This document shows positions 1-6,569 of a stretch of DNA of 8,201 nucleotides, piece by piece. The translations under genes were made by a program, and so were the position numbers. Origin of the DNA: Chloroflexota bacterium (lineage in GTDB: Bacteria; Chloroflexota; Limnocylindria; P2-11E). Every line of letters begins with the position of its first letter. Position 1 is the first letter of the stretch. The notes under the pieces are model-generated. The model ran no database searches, was not told the DNA's origin, and saw nothing but the letters and a program-made list of their open reading frames with translations. Location of the stretch: contig VBEU01000173.1 of the NCBI GenBank assembly GCA_005883775.1, positions 1-8,201 on the forward strand, read 5' to 3'.

Positions 1-39
1 GAGCGGACGCGGAAGAGGAAGTATCTCGAGCGGGACCAT
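1..39 (-). CDS. Possible 5' end of a further minus-strand gene (truncated by window edge)
   Basis: An ATG on the minus strand at 39-37 opens a frame that runs off the window edge after 13 codons (MVPLEILPLPRPL). It lies 23 bases beyond the stop of the lipoprotein gene and points the same way, so it could be the next gene of that operon. No good Shine-Dalgarno sequence precedes the ATG and 13 codons do not allow a family assignment. It could equally be non-coding sequence, or the true start could lie outside the window. Confidence 0.25.
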   Translation of the reverse strand, partial: MVPLEILPLPRPL

Positions 40-51
40 GGAGCGGACGCG
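1..51. repeat. Short direct repeat, two copies of GAGCGGACGCG
   Basis: The 11-base word GAGCGGACGCG occurs at 1-11 and again at 41-51. The second copy lies between the lipoprotein stop codon and the possible start of the next minus-strand gene; the first would be inside that gene. In GC-rich DNA this may be chance. Confidence 0.35.
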
Positions 52-62
52 CTCGGGTTGGC

Positions 63-1856
63 TCAAGGCAAGGTGAAGAGTACGGCCCTCCTCGAGTCCA
101 CGATGGCCCCGACGACGCGGCCGTCGCGCGACATGGTGACGTCGTTGATCGTCCCGCCGACTCCGAGCTCCTCGGCCGTGCCGTCCGCCGGAGCGAAGAC
201 GAGGAGCCGGTCGGTCCCGTCGAGGACTGCCACGCGCTGGCCCGTGACGAGACGTCGTCCGTCCACGAGCGGCGCCGTCCACTTCGCCGTTCCGTCCTGG
301 CCGACCGCGACGAGCGAGGTCTGATCGAGCAGATACAGGGTGCCGTCGGGCGCGAACGCGACGTCCCGTACGACCCCCCCGACGCGGGTCAGCGTCTTCG
401 GGTCGGCGAGGGCGAAGCGGTACGTGCCCTGGTCGGTGACGGCCGAAGCGAACTTCGCGGTACGGTCGACTGCGAGGGCAGTCCCTACGCCGGCGACCCG
501 CGCGACGGCCCTGAGCTGAGAGTCGGTGCCCGGCCGGAAAACCTCGATGTCGAACGCGCCGCCGCTCGTCGTGCCGACGTAAACGTCACCGGCGTCGCTC
601 GCCGCGAGGCGGGCGCCGGCGGCCGGGGTCACGATCGGGAACGGATCCCCAAGCGGCTCACCGTCGGCGGTCCGTCCGCCGATGAGCCCCGGGCCGCCCC
701 CCGGAAGCCCGGTCGAACCGGTCGAGGCTGCGACGAAGACCCGGGTCGACGGAACGAACAGCATCTGGGTCGCGGCGCCGGTGAAGCGCATACCGTCTCC
801 GATGTTCTGGCCGTTGGGCACCGCGAGGAACGTCACGACCTGGCCGCCCACCGCGAAGGTCTGATGATCGCCGTCGACCGAGAACTGCAGCACGCTCATC
901 CCGGCGTACCCCTGCGGGAGCGCGGTGAGAGCGCCCTTTGGATCGAAGAGCGCCGCGTAGCCGTCGTCGCTGCCGGTGACGACCCATGAGCCATCTGAGC
1001 TCAGACCGATCTTTCGCGAAGTGGCGCGCACCTCCAGCACGCGGGAAGGCTCACGCCAGAGCTCGGCATTCGGCAGCGGTCCGCTCCGGGAAAAGGCGTA
1101 CGACGCATCGTCGGTCACGATGTTGATCACACCCTGCTTCGTCAGGCCCGCGCTCGCGGTATCCGCGCCGGCGCGATCGGCGTAGGGACCGATGCGCACG
1201 ACGAAGGGCGCGGTCTGGCTGAACGATCCGTTCAGCGGCGAGCCCATCCGCTGGAGCGCCTGCTTTGCCTCCGCGGCGCTCGTGTAGGGGCCTGTCGTGA
1301 TGGTCGATTGCGTCGAGGACTTGCTCGCCACCACGAAGGACATGCCGCGGGCGATCGTGTTTTGCAGCGCGTCGTCCTTCGGCAGGGTCGCTGAGAGATC
1401 GCGGAGGCGCTGCCATCCCGCGCCGACGTCGGTGATCACGCGCGCGAACGCGGCCGGGTCACCACCGTCGGCGTAGGACGCGCCGTCGCGTGCGAGGTCG
1501 GAGAGGCCATCGGCGAGCGGCACGAGCTTCTCGCGGATCGGCCCGGTGCGGTCGAGCGTGGCCGCCAGGACCGTGGCATTGAAGGTGGAGATCGTCGTCG
1601 CGGTGCCGCGCATCACCGTGCCGTATCGCGCTGCCGCGACCGTGCGGGTCTGCTGTCCGGACAGCGCACCCGCGAGACCGTAGTCGTACGCCGAGGCCTG
1701 GAGCAGCAGAGCGCCGGCGTCGCGCGCGAGCTTTGGTGCGCCCGCGACGTCGTTCGAGGGCCCAGCGGACTTGGGCGGGCCGGAATCGGTGCAGGACGCG
1801 AGGAACGCGAGGGCAAAGACGGACGCGAGCGCGCGGCGCGTGGGCGCGCCGCTCAC
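63..1856 (-). CDS. Lipoprotein with SPOR-like domain and C-terminal beta-propeller
   Basis: A 597-residue exported lipoprotein of unknown specific role. The N-terminus has arginines (R7, R8), a hydrophobic stretch (about 9-20) and a lipobox L19-A20-S21-C22, so lipidation at Cys22 outside the cytoplasmic membrane is expected. Residues about 40-170 look helical. Residues about 173-250 resemble a SPOR domain, with two GPY motifs (189-191 and 223-225), each followed by an alanine-rich helix; SPOR domains usually bind denuded peptidoglycan glycan strands. From about 270 to the end, repeated beta-blade patterns (for example SSDGSWVVTGSDDG near 286) suggest a WD40/PQQ-like propeller for protein or ligand binding. 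The start is a GTG that overlaps the TPR gene stop as GTGA, so translation is probably coupled. The lipoprotein and propeller assignments are firm, SPOR is good, and the cellular role is open. A cell-wall-associated scaffold is an inference. Confidence 0.88.
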   Translation of the reverse strand: MSGAPTRRALASVFALAFLASCTDSGPPKSAGPSNDVAGAPKLARDAGALLLQASAYDYGLAGALSGQQTRTVAAARYGTVMRGTATTISTFNATVLAATLDRTGPIREKLVPLADGLSDLARDGASYADGGDPAAFARVITDVGAGWQRLRDLSATLPKDDALQNTIARGMSFVVASKSSTQSTITTGPYTSAAEAKQALQRMGSPLNGSFSQTAPFVVRIGPYADRAGADTASAGLTKQGVINIVTDDASYAFSRSGPLPNAELWREPSRVLEVRATSRKIGLSSDGSWVVTGSDDGYAALFDPKGALTALPQGYAGMSVLQFSVDGDHQTFAVGGQVVTFLAVPNGQNIGDGMRFTGAATQMLFVPSTRVFVAASTGSTGLPGGGPGLIGGRTADGEPLGDPFPIVTPAAGARLAASDAGDVYVGTTSGGAFDIEVFRPGTDSQLRAVARVAGVGTALAVDRTAKFASAVTDQGTYRFALADPKTLTRVGGVVRDVAFAPDGTLYLLDQTSLVAVGQDGTAKWTAPLVDGRRLVTGQRVAVLDGTDRLLVFAPADGTAEELGVGGTINDVTMSRDGRVVGAIVDSRRAVLFTLP

Positions 1857-2701
1857 TCTTCGGCTTCGTCCTCCGAATCGTCGTCGTCCTCGGTGTCGAC
1901 GGCGAGTGGTTCCTCAGTGACCTCGGCCTCTTCGAGCACTTCCTCGGCGGCGGGAGTTCCCTCCTCGACCTCCTCGGCCTCTTCCTCGATCTCCTCCCCA
2001 CCGTCGCGGAAGAACGTGCCGCGGACGTAGGCACGCTCCTTCGTCTCCGCCGAGCGGTGGTGGCCCGGGAACGAGATGCGGCTCGCGTTCTCGGGGCTCG
2101 AGAAGACCTCGCGGATGGCCACGCGGGCGTTCGCGGGGTCGTTGCTCACGATCGCAGCGACGTACTGATTGCCGGTACGCAGAAGATCGATGAGACGCCG
2201 CCCGACCTTCGGCTCGAGGAACCCGATGAGCTCGCCATCACGAGCGTGTACGGCGAGAAGCCCTTCCTGCTCGCGCAGCTCGCATTCAGCGCCGGGGCTG
2301 TATTTCGCGAGGACGTGGGTCGGAGCTGGGTTGATCAGACGGAGGATGCCCGTCTTTCCCATGTCCTCGATGAAGAGGCGCGGCTGCGTCCTTGTCGTCG
2401 TCGTGAAGGCCTTGGTCTTGTGCTCCTGCAGCGTGGCCACCCGCGAGTTCCCGCGGAGAGCGATCGAGTTGTACGGCTCGATCTTCAGGACCTCGGCGAA
2501 CGCGGCCTTGGCCTCATCGAGGCGGCCGAGCTCGATGAACGCCCGGCCCAGCCGGTTGCGCGCTTCGAGGTCCTCGGGAGAGGCTTCGACGAGCTTTTGG
2601 TTGAGGTCCGCGGCGCGCGGCCAGTCCGCTTCGAGCGCGGCGGCGGTGGCCTGGTCGGCGAGTGCGCGCGCGCGAAGACCAGCATCGGTTATCTGTGGCA
2701 C
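1853..2701 (-). CDS. TPR-repeat protein with conserved C-terminal domain and acidic tail
   Basis: A 282-residue cytoplasmic-type protein with no signal peptide or membrane segment. Residues about 8-92 form two to three TPR helical hairpins (second repeat: RLGRAFIELGRLDEAKAAFAEVLKIEP style at 49-76), a protein-interaction scaffold. Residues about 108-212 form a compact alpha/beta domain that includes GFLEPKVGRRLIDLL (160-174) and VAIREVF (194-200). Similar TPR proteins are, from memory, common in Chloroflexota. The stretch has a faint likeness to HIRAN-type folds, but that is weak. Residues 235-282 are almost all Glu/Asp, a disordered acidic tail. The GTG start has a strong Shine-Dalgarno GGAGGAA at a good distance. 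It is the first gene of an operon with the downstream lipoprotein (GTGA overlap) and is divergent from the MgtE-like gene. Function unknown; a scaffold or adaptor is likely. Confidence 0.9.
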   Translation of the reverse strand: MPQITDAGLRARALADQATAAALEADWPRAADLNQKLVEASPEDLEARNRLGRAFIELGRLDEAKAAFAEVLKIEPYNSIALRGNSRVATLQEHKTKAFTTTTRTQPRLFIEDMGKTGILRLINPAPTHVLAKYSPGAECELREQEGLLAVHARDGELIGFLEPKVGRRLIDLLRTGNQYVAAIVSNDPANARVAIREVFSSPENASRISFPGHHRSAETKERAYVRGTFFRDGGEEIEEEAEEVEEGTPAAEEVLEEAEVTEEPLAVDTEDDDDSEDEAEE

Positions 2702-2706
2702 GGGGC

Positions 2707-2713
2707 TTCCTCC
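2707..2713 (-). promoter_or_regulatory. Shine-Dalgarno site of the TPR gene
   Basis: On the minus strand the bases read GGAGGAA and end five bases before the GTG at 2701. This is among the best ribosome-binding sites in the window and supports that GTG as the start. Confidence 0.75.
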
Positions 2714-2727
2714 AACGCGTGAGGGTA

Positions 2728-2742
2728 CGCCCGGGTCGGGCG
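2728..2742. promoter_or_regulatory. Perfect dyad CGCCCG-GGT-CGGGCG in the divergent promoter region
   Basis: Six-base arms are perfectly complementary around a three-base centre. The site sits just upstream of the plus-strand -10-like sequence and within the likely 5' leader of the minus-strand TPR mRNA. It could be an operator for a dimeric regulator or an RNA hairpin in the TPR leader. In such GC-rich sequence a short dyad can also arise by chance. Confidence 0.35.
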
Positions 2743-2783
2743 CTCTGGGATATACGAATTGTACCGGTTACGCTTCCGGCGTC

Positions 2784-4055
2784 GTGCCGTACCTGTCGGA
2801 AATACAACACCGCAGGGTCATCGAGCCGAACGGTAACGAGGTGGGTAAGCTCGCGGACATCGCGGTCGTGCCGCAGGGGCAGTTCCCGGCCGCGCAGTGG
2901 GCCATCATCTCGACGCCCTCGGGCGAGAAGGTCCTGCGCTGGGGCGATCTCGCGCAGGAGATCGGTCACTTCCGGCTTCGCAACCGCCTTGAGACGACGC
3001 CCGACGCGCAGCTTCCGGCGGATGCGCTCCGCCTCGCTCGCGACCTCCTCGACAAGCAGATCGTCGACACCCACGGGGCCAAGGTCGTGCGCGTGAACGA
3101 CCTCCAGCTCTCCGAGGTCGACGGCCAGCTGCGCCTGGTCGGCGCCGACGTCGGCCTCCGCGGCCTGCTCCGCCGCGTCGGCGCCGAGACCGTCGCCGAG
3201 CGCGTCGCCGGGCTCGCCGGGCGGCGGCTGCCCCGCGGGATCATCCCCTGGCATCTGGTCGAGCCGCTCGAGCCCGCGCAGGACGCCCCCGCGAAGACCG
3301 CCGCGGTCCGGCTCACGATCCCGCACGCGAAGCTCGCCCTTCTTCACCCGGCGGACATCGCCGACATCGTCGAAGAGATGACGGCCGACGAGCGCATCGC
3401 GGTCTTCCAGCAGCTCGATCTCGAGACCGCGGCCGAAGCGCTGCAGGAGGTCGAGCCCGAGATGCAGGCCGCGATCGTGAGCGACCTTCCCGAGGAGCGC
3501 GCCGCCGACATCCTCGAGGAAATGGATCCCGACGAGGCAGCGGACCTGCTGCAGGACCTCTCGGAGGAGCGCCGCGACGAGCTCGTCGAGCTCATGGACA
3601 AGGAGGAGGCCAAGGACGTCGAGGAGCTCCTCACCCATTCCGAGGACTCGGCCGGCGGGATCATGACGACGGATTTCGTCGCGCTCCCCAGAGAATTCAC
3701 GGCAGCGCAGGCGATCGACGAGCTCCGCGCGAAGAAGCCCGATCCTCAGCTCACCTACTACCTGTACGTCGTCGATGGCGAGGGAAAGCTCGAGGGCGTG
3801 CTGTCGCTGCGGGACCTCGTCGTGGCACCGCCGGAGACGAAAGTGAGCGACATCATGGATCCGAACGTATTGAAGGTGGACGCGGAAACGCCAAAGGAAG
3901 AGGTGGCCGCGCTCATCGCCAAGTACGACCTGCTGGGGTTGCCTGTGGTCGACGCTCGCAAGAAGCTCCTCGGGACCGTCACCGTGGATGACGTGGTCGA
4001 GCTCATGCTCCCGCGCGGCTGGAAAAAGAGGTCGCTCCGGTCGATCGCTAGGTGA
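2784..4055 (+). CDS. Soluble MgtE-type regulator: PRC-barrel-like, MgtE N-domain and CBS pair, no membrane domain
   Basis: A 423-residue protein from the GTG at 2784. The frame is open further upstream, but only by overlapping the TPR gene, and the MPYLSEIQ start fits the first domain. Residues about 3-58 and 86-135 look like two PRC-barrel-type segments. Residues about 183-285 are an MgtE intracellular N-domain (LLHPADIADIVEEM, then repeated acidic helices such as ILEEMDPDEAADLLQDL). Residues about 287-410 are a CBS pair, beginning with the MgtE hallmark EDSAGGIMTTDFVALP and including SLRDLVVA and YDLLGLPVVD. In MgtE these parts sense Mg2+ and gate the attached channel. Here the protein stops (RGWKKRSLRSIAR) exactly where the MgtE membrane domain should begin. 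It overlaps the following Nramp gene by GTGA. Inferred role: cytoplasmic Mg2+ or nucleotide sensor that controls the neighbouring transporter. Domain calls are strong; the partnership is inferred. Confidence 0.93.
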   Translation: MPYLSEIQHRRVIEPNGNEVGKLADIAVVPQGQFPAAQWAIISTPSGEKVLRWGDLAQEIGHFRLRNRLETTPDAQLPADALRLARDLLDKQIVDTHGAKVVRVNDLQLSEVDGQLRLVGADVGLRGLLRRVGAETVAERVAGLAGRRLPRGIIPWHLVEPLEPAQDAPAKTAAVRLTIPHAKLALLHPADIADIVEEMTADERIAVFQQLDLETAAEALQEVEPEMQAAIVSDLPEERAADILEEMDPDEAADLLQDLSEERRDELVELMDKEEAKDVEELLTHSEDSAGGIMTTDFVALPREFTAAQAIDELRAKKPDPQLTYYLYVVDGEGKLEGVLSLRDLVVAPPETKVSDIMDPNVLKVDAETPKEEVAALIAKYDLLGLPVVDARKKLLGTVTVDDVVELMLPRGWKKRSLRSIAR

Positions 4056-5233
4056 TCAGGACCGCCGCCGCGGTCCGTCGCCGCACGCGCGTTCGCCGCG
4101 CCTCGATCCTCGCGTTCCTCGCGGTGATGGGCCCGGGGATCATCACCGGGTTCGCCGGCAACGACGCGGGTGGGGTCACCACCTACACCGCCGTCGGCGC
4201 GCACTACGGCTTCGAGATGATGTGGCTCCTGCTCCTCTCGACCGCCGGCCTGCTCGTTATCCAGGAGATGTGCGCGCGGATGGGCGCGGTCACCGGCAAA
4301 GGCCTCTCGGACCTCATCCGCGAGCGCTTCGGAGTGCGCTGGACGATCGTCGCGATGCTTGCGCTTCTGATCGCGAACGGCAGCAACATCGTCGCCGAGT
4401 ACGCGGGCATCGCGGCGAGTCTCGAGCTCTTCCACGTGCAGCGCATCGTCTCCGTGCCGATCACGGCCGTCCTCATCTGGGTGCTCGTGGTGTTCTTCAG
4501 CTACCGCATCGTGGAGCGCGCGCTCATCCCGTCGCTTCCGATCGGCCAGGCTGCGCTCATCGCCGCGCTCGCGCTCGTCGGCACGACGATCACGCCGTAC
4601 ATGCAGTTCTACATCCAGGCGTCCGTCGTCGACAAAGGCATCGACAGGGATCAGTACCGGTTCGAGCGCGTCGACGTGCTGCTCGGCGCGATCCTCACGG
4701 GGCTGAACGGGTTCTTCATCGTGGTCGTCGCGGGCGCGGTTCTGCATCCCGCCGGCATCCACGTGGATTCGGCGGCCGATGCGGCGCAGGCGCTCGGGCC
4801 GCTCGCCGGCCAGCAGGCGCAGCTCCTCTTCGGTGTTGGTCTCTTCGGCGCGTCGCTCCTCGCCGCGACGATCATGCCGCTTTCGACGAGCTATGCGATC
4901 TGCGAGGCATTCGGTTGGGAGTCGGGGATCAGCAAGAACTTTCGCGAGGCGCCGGTGTTCATGGGTCTCTTCACGCTGCTCGTCGTAGCGGGCGCGCTCA
5001 TCGTGCTCTCCCCGAGCGTGCCGCTCATTCCGGTCATCCTCGTCTCGCAGAACGTCAACGGTCTGCTCCTACCGATCGTGCTCGTCTTCATCCTGAAGCT
5101 CGCCGGGGACCGCCGGATCATGGGTGACCACGCGAACGGCCGCGTTTCGCAGTGGATCGGGATCGGGACGGCGATCGGCGCCTCCGTCCTTTCTATCGCC
5201 CTCGTCGCCATCACCATCCTCGGCGCGGGCTAG
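4052..5233 (+). CDS. Divergent Nramp-family divalent cation transporter (likely Mg2+-type)
   Basis: A 393-residue integral membrane protein with about eleven hydrophobic segments of the Nramp/SLC11 (LeuT-like) fold. In the first segment MGPGIITGFAGNDAGG (26-41) carries D38-A-G-G41 in place of the classical DPGN. The broken sixth segment reads GTTITPY (177-183) where Mn/Fe transporters have GATVMPH, so both the Asn and the Met metal ligands are lost. The segment-10 motif Q333-N-V-N-G337 and a following MG (357-358) are kept. Loss of the soft Met ligand is known to relax discrimination against alkaline-earth ions, and Nramp-related Mg2+ transporters (NRMT) have remodelled sites. Together with the MgtE-type neighbour this favours Mg2+ or Mn2+ uptake over Fe/Mn-proton symport. 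The start is a GTG overlapping the upstream stop (GTGA), without its own clear Shine-Dalgarno. Family is certain; substrate is inferred. Confidence 0.94.
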   Translation: MIRTAAAVRRRTRVRRASILAFLAVMGPGIITGFAGNDAGGVTTYTAVGAHYGFEMMWLLLLSTAGLLVIQEMCARMGAVTGKGLSDLIRERFGVRWTIVAMLALLIANGSNIVAEYAGIAASLELFHVQRIVSVPITAVLIWVLVVFFSYRIVERALIPSLPIGQAALIAALALVGTTITPYMQFYIQASVVDKGIDRDQYRFERVDVLLGAILTGLNGFFIVVVAGAVLHPAGIHVDSAADAAQALGPLAGQQAQLLFGVGLFGASLLAATIMPLSTSYAICEAFGWESGISKNFREAPVFMGLFTLLVVAGALIVLSPSVPLIPVILVSQNVNGLLLPIVLVFILKLAGDRRIMGDHANGRVSQWIGIGTAIGASVLSIALVAITILGAG

Positions 5234-6498
5234 GTGCAGGGAGTGGGCGGCGGACCGCCGCCCCTCTTGCAGAACTGCATGACGCCGTTCCCGCTCAAGA
5301 GATCCGTGATCCCGCCGACCGAGTCGTCCCCACCGGCGATCGCGAACAGCCGCGATCCATCTCGCGACCACCAGATGTCACCGACGAGCGCGATGTCGCC
5401 GAGCTTGCGAGCGGATCCATCCTGACCGCGAAGCCAGGCGGCGGTCAGGGGCACGAAGACGTGGCTTTCCGGCCGCTCGATGATGGCGTACTGCGCCGCG
5501 TTCGGCCGCCATGCAGCCGCCGCGAGCTGGATGCCAGCCGCGGGCCGATAGAGACTGGTGCTGCGCTTCGTCGCGAGGTCGTAGAGGTCCGCGCCACTCG
5601 ACCCGCCGAACATGTTCGGCGACCTCCACACGAAGAGCTCGCGCGCTGACCGAAACTCGGCCCCGACCGCGGGACCGACGACGCTCGTGTCGGCGCCGAC
5701 GATCTGCGGATCACCACCCGACCGATCAATCCGTCCCTCCGTCGATGACGCCGAGATCACCGTCGCCTGCCATCCGCTCTCGCCGAGCCCAATACCGAAT
5801 GCGAGGAGAGCGTTGTCCGGGGAAAAGGCATACGGGAGCGGCGGCGACCCGGTGGACGAGGCATCGTCGGCAACGAGGCGCCGCATTGCACCATCGGGGG
5901 TGCCGACCCAGAGTCCAGTGAGCGAGGGATCCTCGTCGTTGCGACCGATCGCGATGCGCGCGCCGTCCGGTGCGACCACGGCACCTCTGATCTCGCCGCG
6001 CAGCAGCAGCTTCGCGTCACCGATCTCGGGGCGGACGACAAAGAGGCTGTCGCTCGCGTCGGGAACGACGAAGGTGACAAGGACGATGAGGCCATCTTTC
6101 GATGCCGCTACCGCGGCGGACGGACCCGTGGGCGCGCCGGACGGCACAGCGATCCGCGCGGTCGCGACCTGCGCGGCGCGGCCAGCGTTCAGGTCAAGCA
6201 CCACGAGACGGAACTCCTCTCCGCCTCCGAGGACGACGTAGCGGAATTCAGCCGGGACGGTCGTGCGTGTCACCTGCATGGTGACTGCGCCGAGTGCGCC
6301 CGATGTGGTGGCCGAGGGGGTCGGCGGTGATGTGCTCGCGGGCGCCGAAGGGGTCGCGGATGGAGGCGCGCTGACAACCGGGTTCGGAGTCGGCGTCGGT
6401 GTCGAAACGACCGAGGAGTCCTGCCCACTGACACCCACATAAACGACCGCAGCGAAGACGATCGCCAAGACCAGTGCCGCCAGTGCCGCGTTCCGCAT
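5230..6498 (-). CDS. Membrane-anchored beta-propeller (WD40/TolB-like) protein
   Basis: A 422-residue protein starting at an ATG. Residues 4-23 are one hydrophobic segment, either a signal anchor or an uncleaved signal peptide, since no lipobox is seen. Residues 33-68 are a Pro/Thr/Ser-rich linker (STPTPTPNP and similar) typical of exported proteins held off the membrane. Residues about 80-405 contain propeller blades with TolB/WD40-like signatures: VVAPDGARIAIGR (174-186), AFSPDNALLAFG (224-235) and WWSRDGSRLFAIAGG (376-390). The C-terminus has two cysteines (C410, C421) flanking GGGPPP, which could form a disulfide outside the cell. Its stop codon shares CTAG (5230-5233) with the convergent Nramp stop. 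It is divergent from the small exported protein gene at 6570. Role unknown; extracellular binding or assembly is an inference. Confidence 0.9.
   Translation of the reverse strand: MRNAALAALVLAIVFAAVVYVGVSGQDSSVVSTPTPTPNPVVSAPPSATPSAPASTSPPTPSATTSGALGAVTMQVTRTTVPAEFRYVVLGGGEEFRLVVLDLNAGRAAQVATARIAVPSGAPTGPSAAVAASKDGLIVLVTFVVPDASDSLFVVRPEIGDAKLLLRGEIRGAVVAPDGARIAIGRNDEDPSLTGLWVGTPDGAMRRLVADDASSTGSPPLPYAFSPDNALLAFGIGLGESGWQATVISASSTEGRIDRSGGDPQIVGADTSVVGPAVGAEFRSARELFVWRSPNMFGGSSGADLYDLATKRSTSLYRPAAGIQLAAAAWRPNAAQYAIIERPESHVFVPLTAAWLRGQDGSARKLGDIALVGDIWWSRDGSRLFAIAGGDDSVGGITDLLSGNGVMQFCKRGGGPPPTPCT
5245..5263 (+). terminator. Terminator-like GC hairpin after the Nramp gene
   Basis: GGGCGGCGG at 5245-5253 and CCGCCGCCC at 5255-5263 are a perfect inverted repeat; with a three-base loop (GAC) the stem is eight pairs. 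It starts 12 bases after the Nramp stop codon. Only a poor T-run follows (CTCTTG), so intrinsic termination is not assured. The same bases encode the GGGPPP residues of the convergent gene, so the hairpin lies inside coding sequence. Confidence 0.42.
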
Positions 6499-6569
6499 CG
6501 TCTGAGACTAGGTCACGGTCGTCACGCTTCCCTAACCACAGCCCCCAATCGGCGTCGCACCATCTGGGC
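6499..6569. promoter_or_regulatory. Divergent promoter region between the propeller gene and a small exported protein gene
   Basis: A 71-base gap between divergent starts. On the minus strand TAGTCT (6510-6505) is a TANNNT -10-type hexamer six bases before the ATG at 6498, the spacing expected for a leaderless transcript; no Shine-Dalgarno precedes that ATG. For the plus-strand GTG at 6570 neither a clear -10 nor a Shine-Dalgarno is seen. GTCACG occurs twice in direct orientation (6512-6517 and 6521-6526), a possible but weak regulator site. Confidence 0.33.

Larger units (their letters stand above)
2702..2783. promoter_or_regulatory. Divergent promoter region between TPR operon and MgtE-like/Nramp operon
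   Basis: This 82-base gap separates two divergent start codons and must hold the promoters of both units. It contains the only AT-rich island nearby, TATACGAATTGTA at 2751-2763. On the minus strand this gives TACAAT (2763-2758), a one-mismatch -10 hexamer that would place the TPR transcript start near 2751. On the plus strand TATACG (2751-2756) could be a -10 for the MgtE-like gene, leaving a leader of only about 20 bases. No convincing -35 boxes are seen. No Shine-Dalgarno precedes the GTG at 2784. Confidence 0.45.

Noticed and set aside
1733..2722. 329-codon plus-strand open frame opposite the TPR gene
   Set aside because: Its Leu/Arg/Val-rich stretches are the complement of the acidic tail and TPR codons. 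The opposite strand has a start with a strong Shine-Dalgarno and clear TPR motifs.
2169..2783. Upstream extension of the MgtE-like open frame
   Set aside because: It would overlap the TPR gene on the other strand for about 530 bases and reads as Arg/Ser-rich shadow sequence; domain content begins right after the GTG at 2784.
2764..2783. A Mg2+ riboswitch in front of the MgtE-like/Nramp operon
   Set aside because: The likely leader is only about 20 bases, too short for a known Mg2+ riboswitch, and no structured leader is visible.
2514..3638. 374-codon minus-strand open frame opposite the MgtE-like gene
   Set aside because: It spans the divergent promoter region and the start of a well-supported plus-strand gene, and its residues mirror the codon bias of that gene rather than any known domain.
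3758..4762. Long open frame on the minus strand opposite the MgtE-like and Nramp genes
   Set aside because: Its product is dominated by Arg, Asp, His and Glu with no recognisable motif, and it lies opposite two clear genes. Long antisense frames are common in GC-rich DNA.
4052..5233. Naming the transporter mntH
   Set aside because: The DPGN and MPH motifs that define Mn/Fe transporters of the MntH type are both altered, so the symbol would suggest the wrong substrate.
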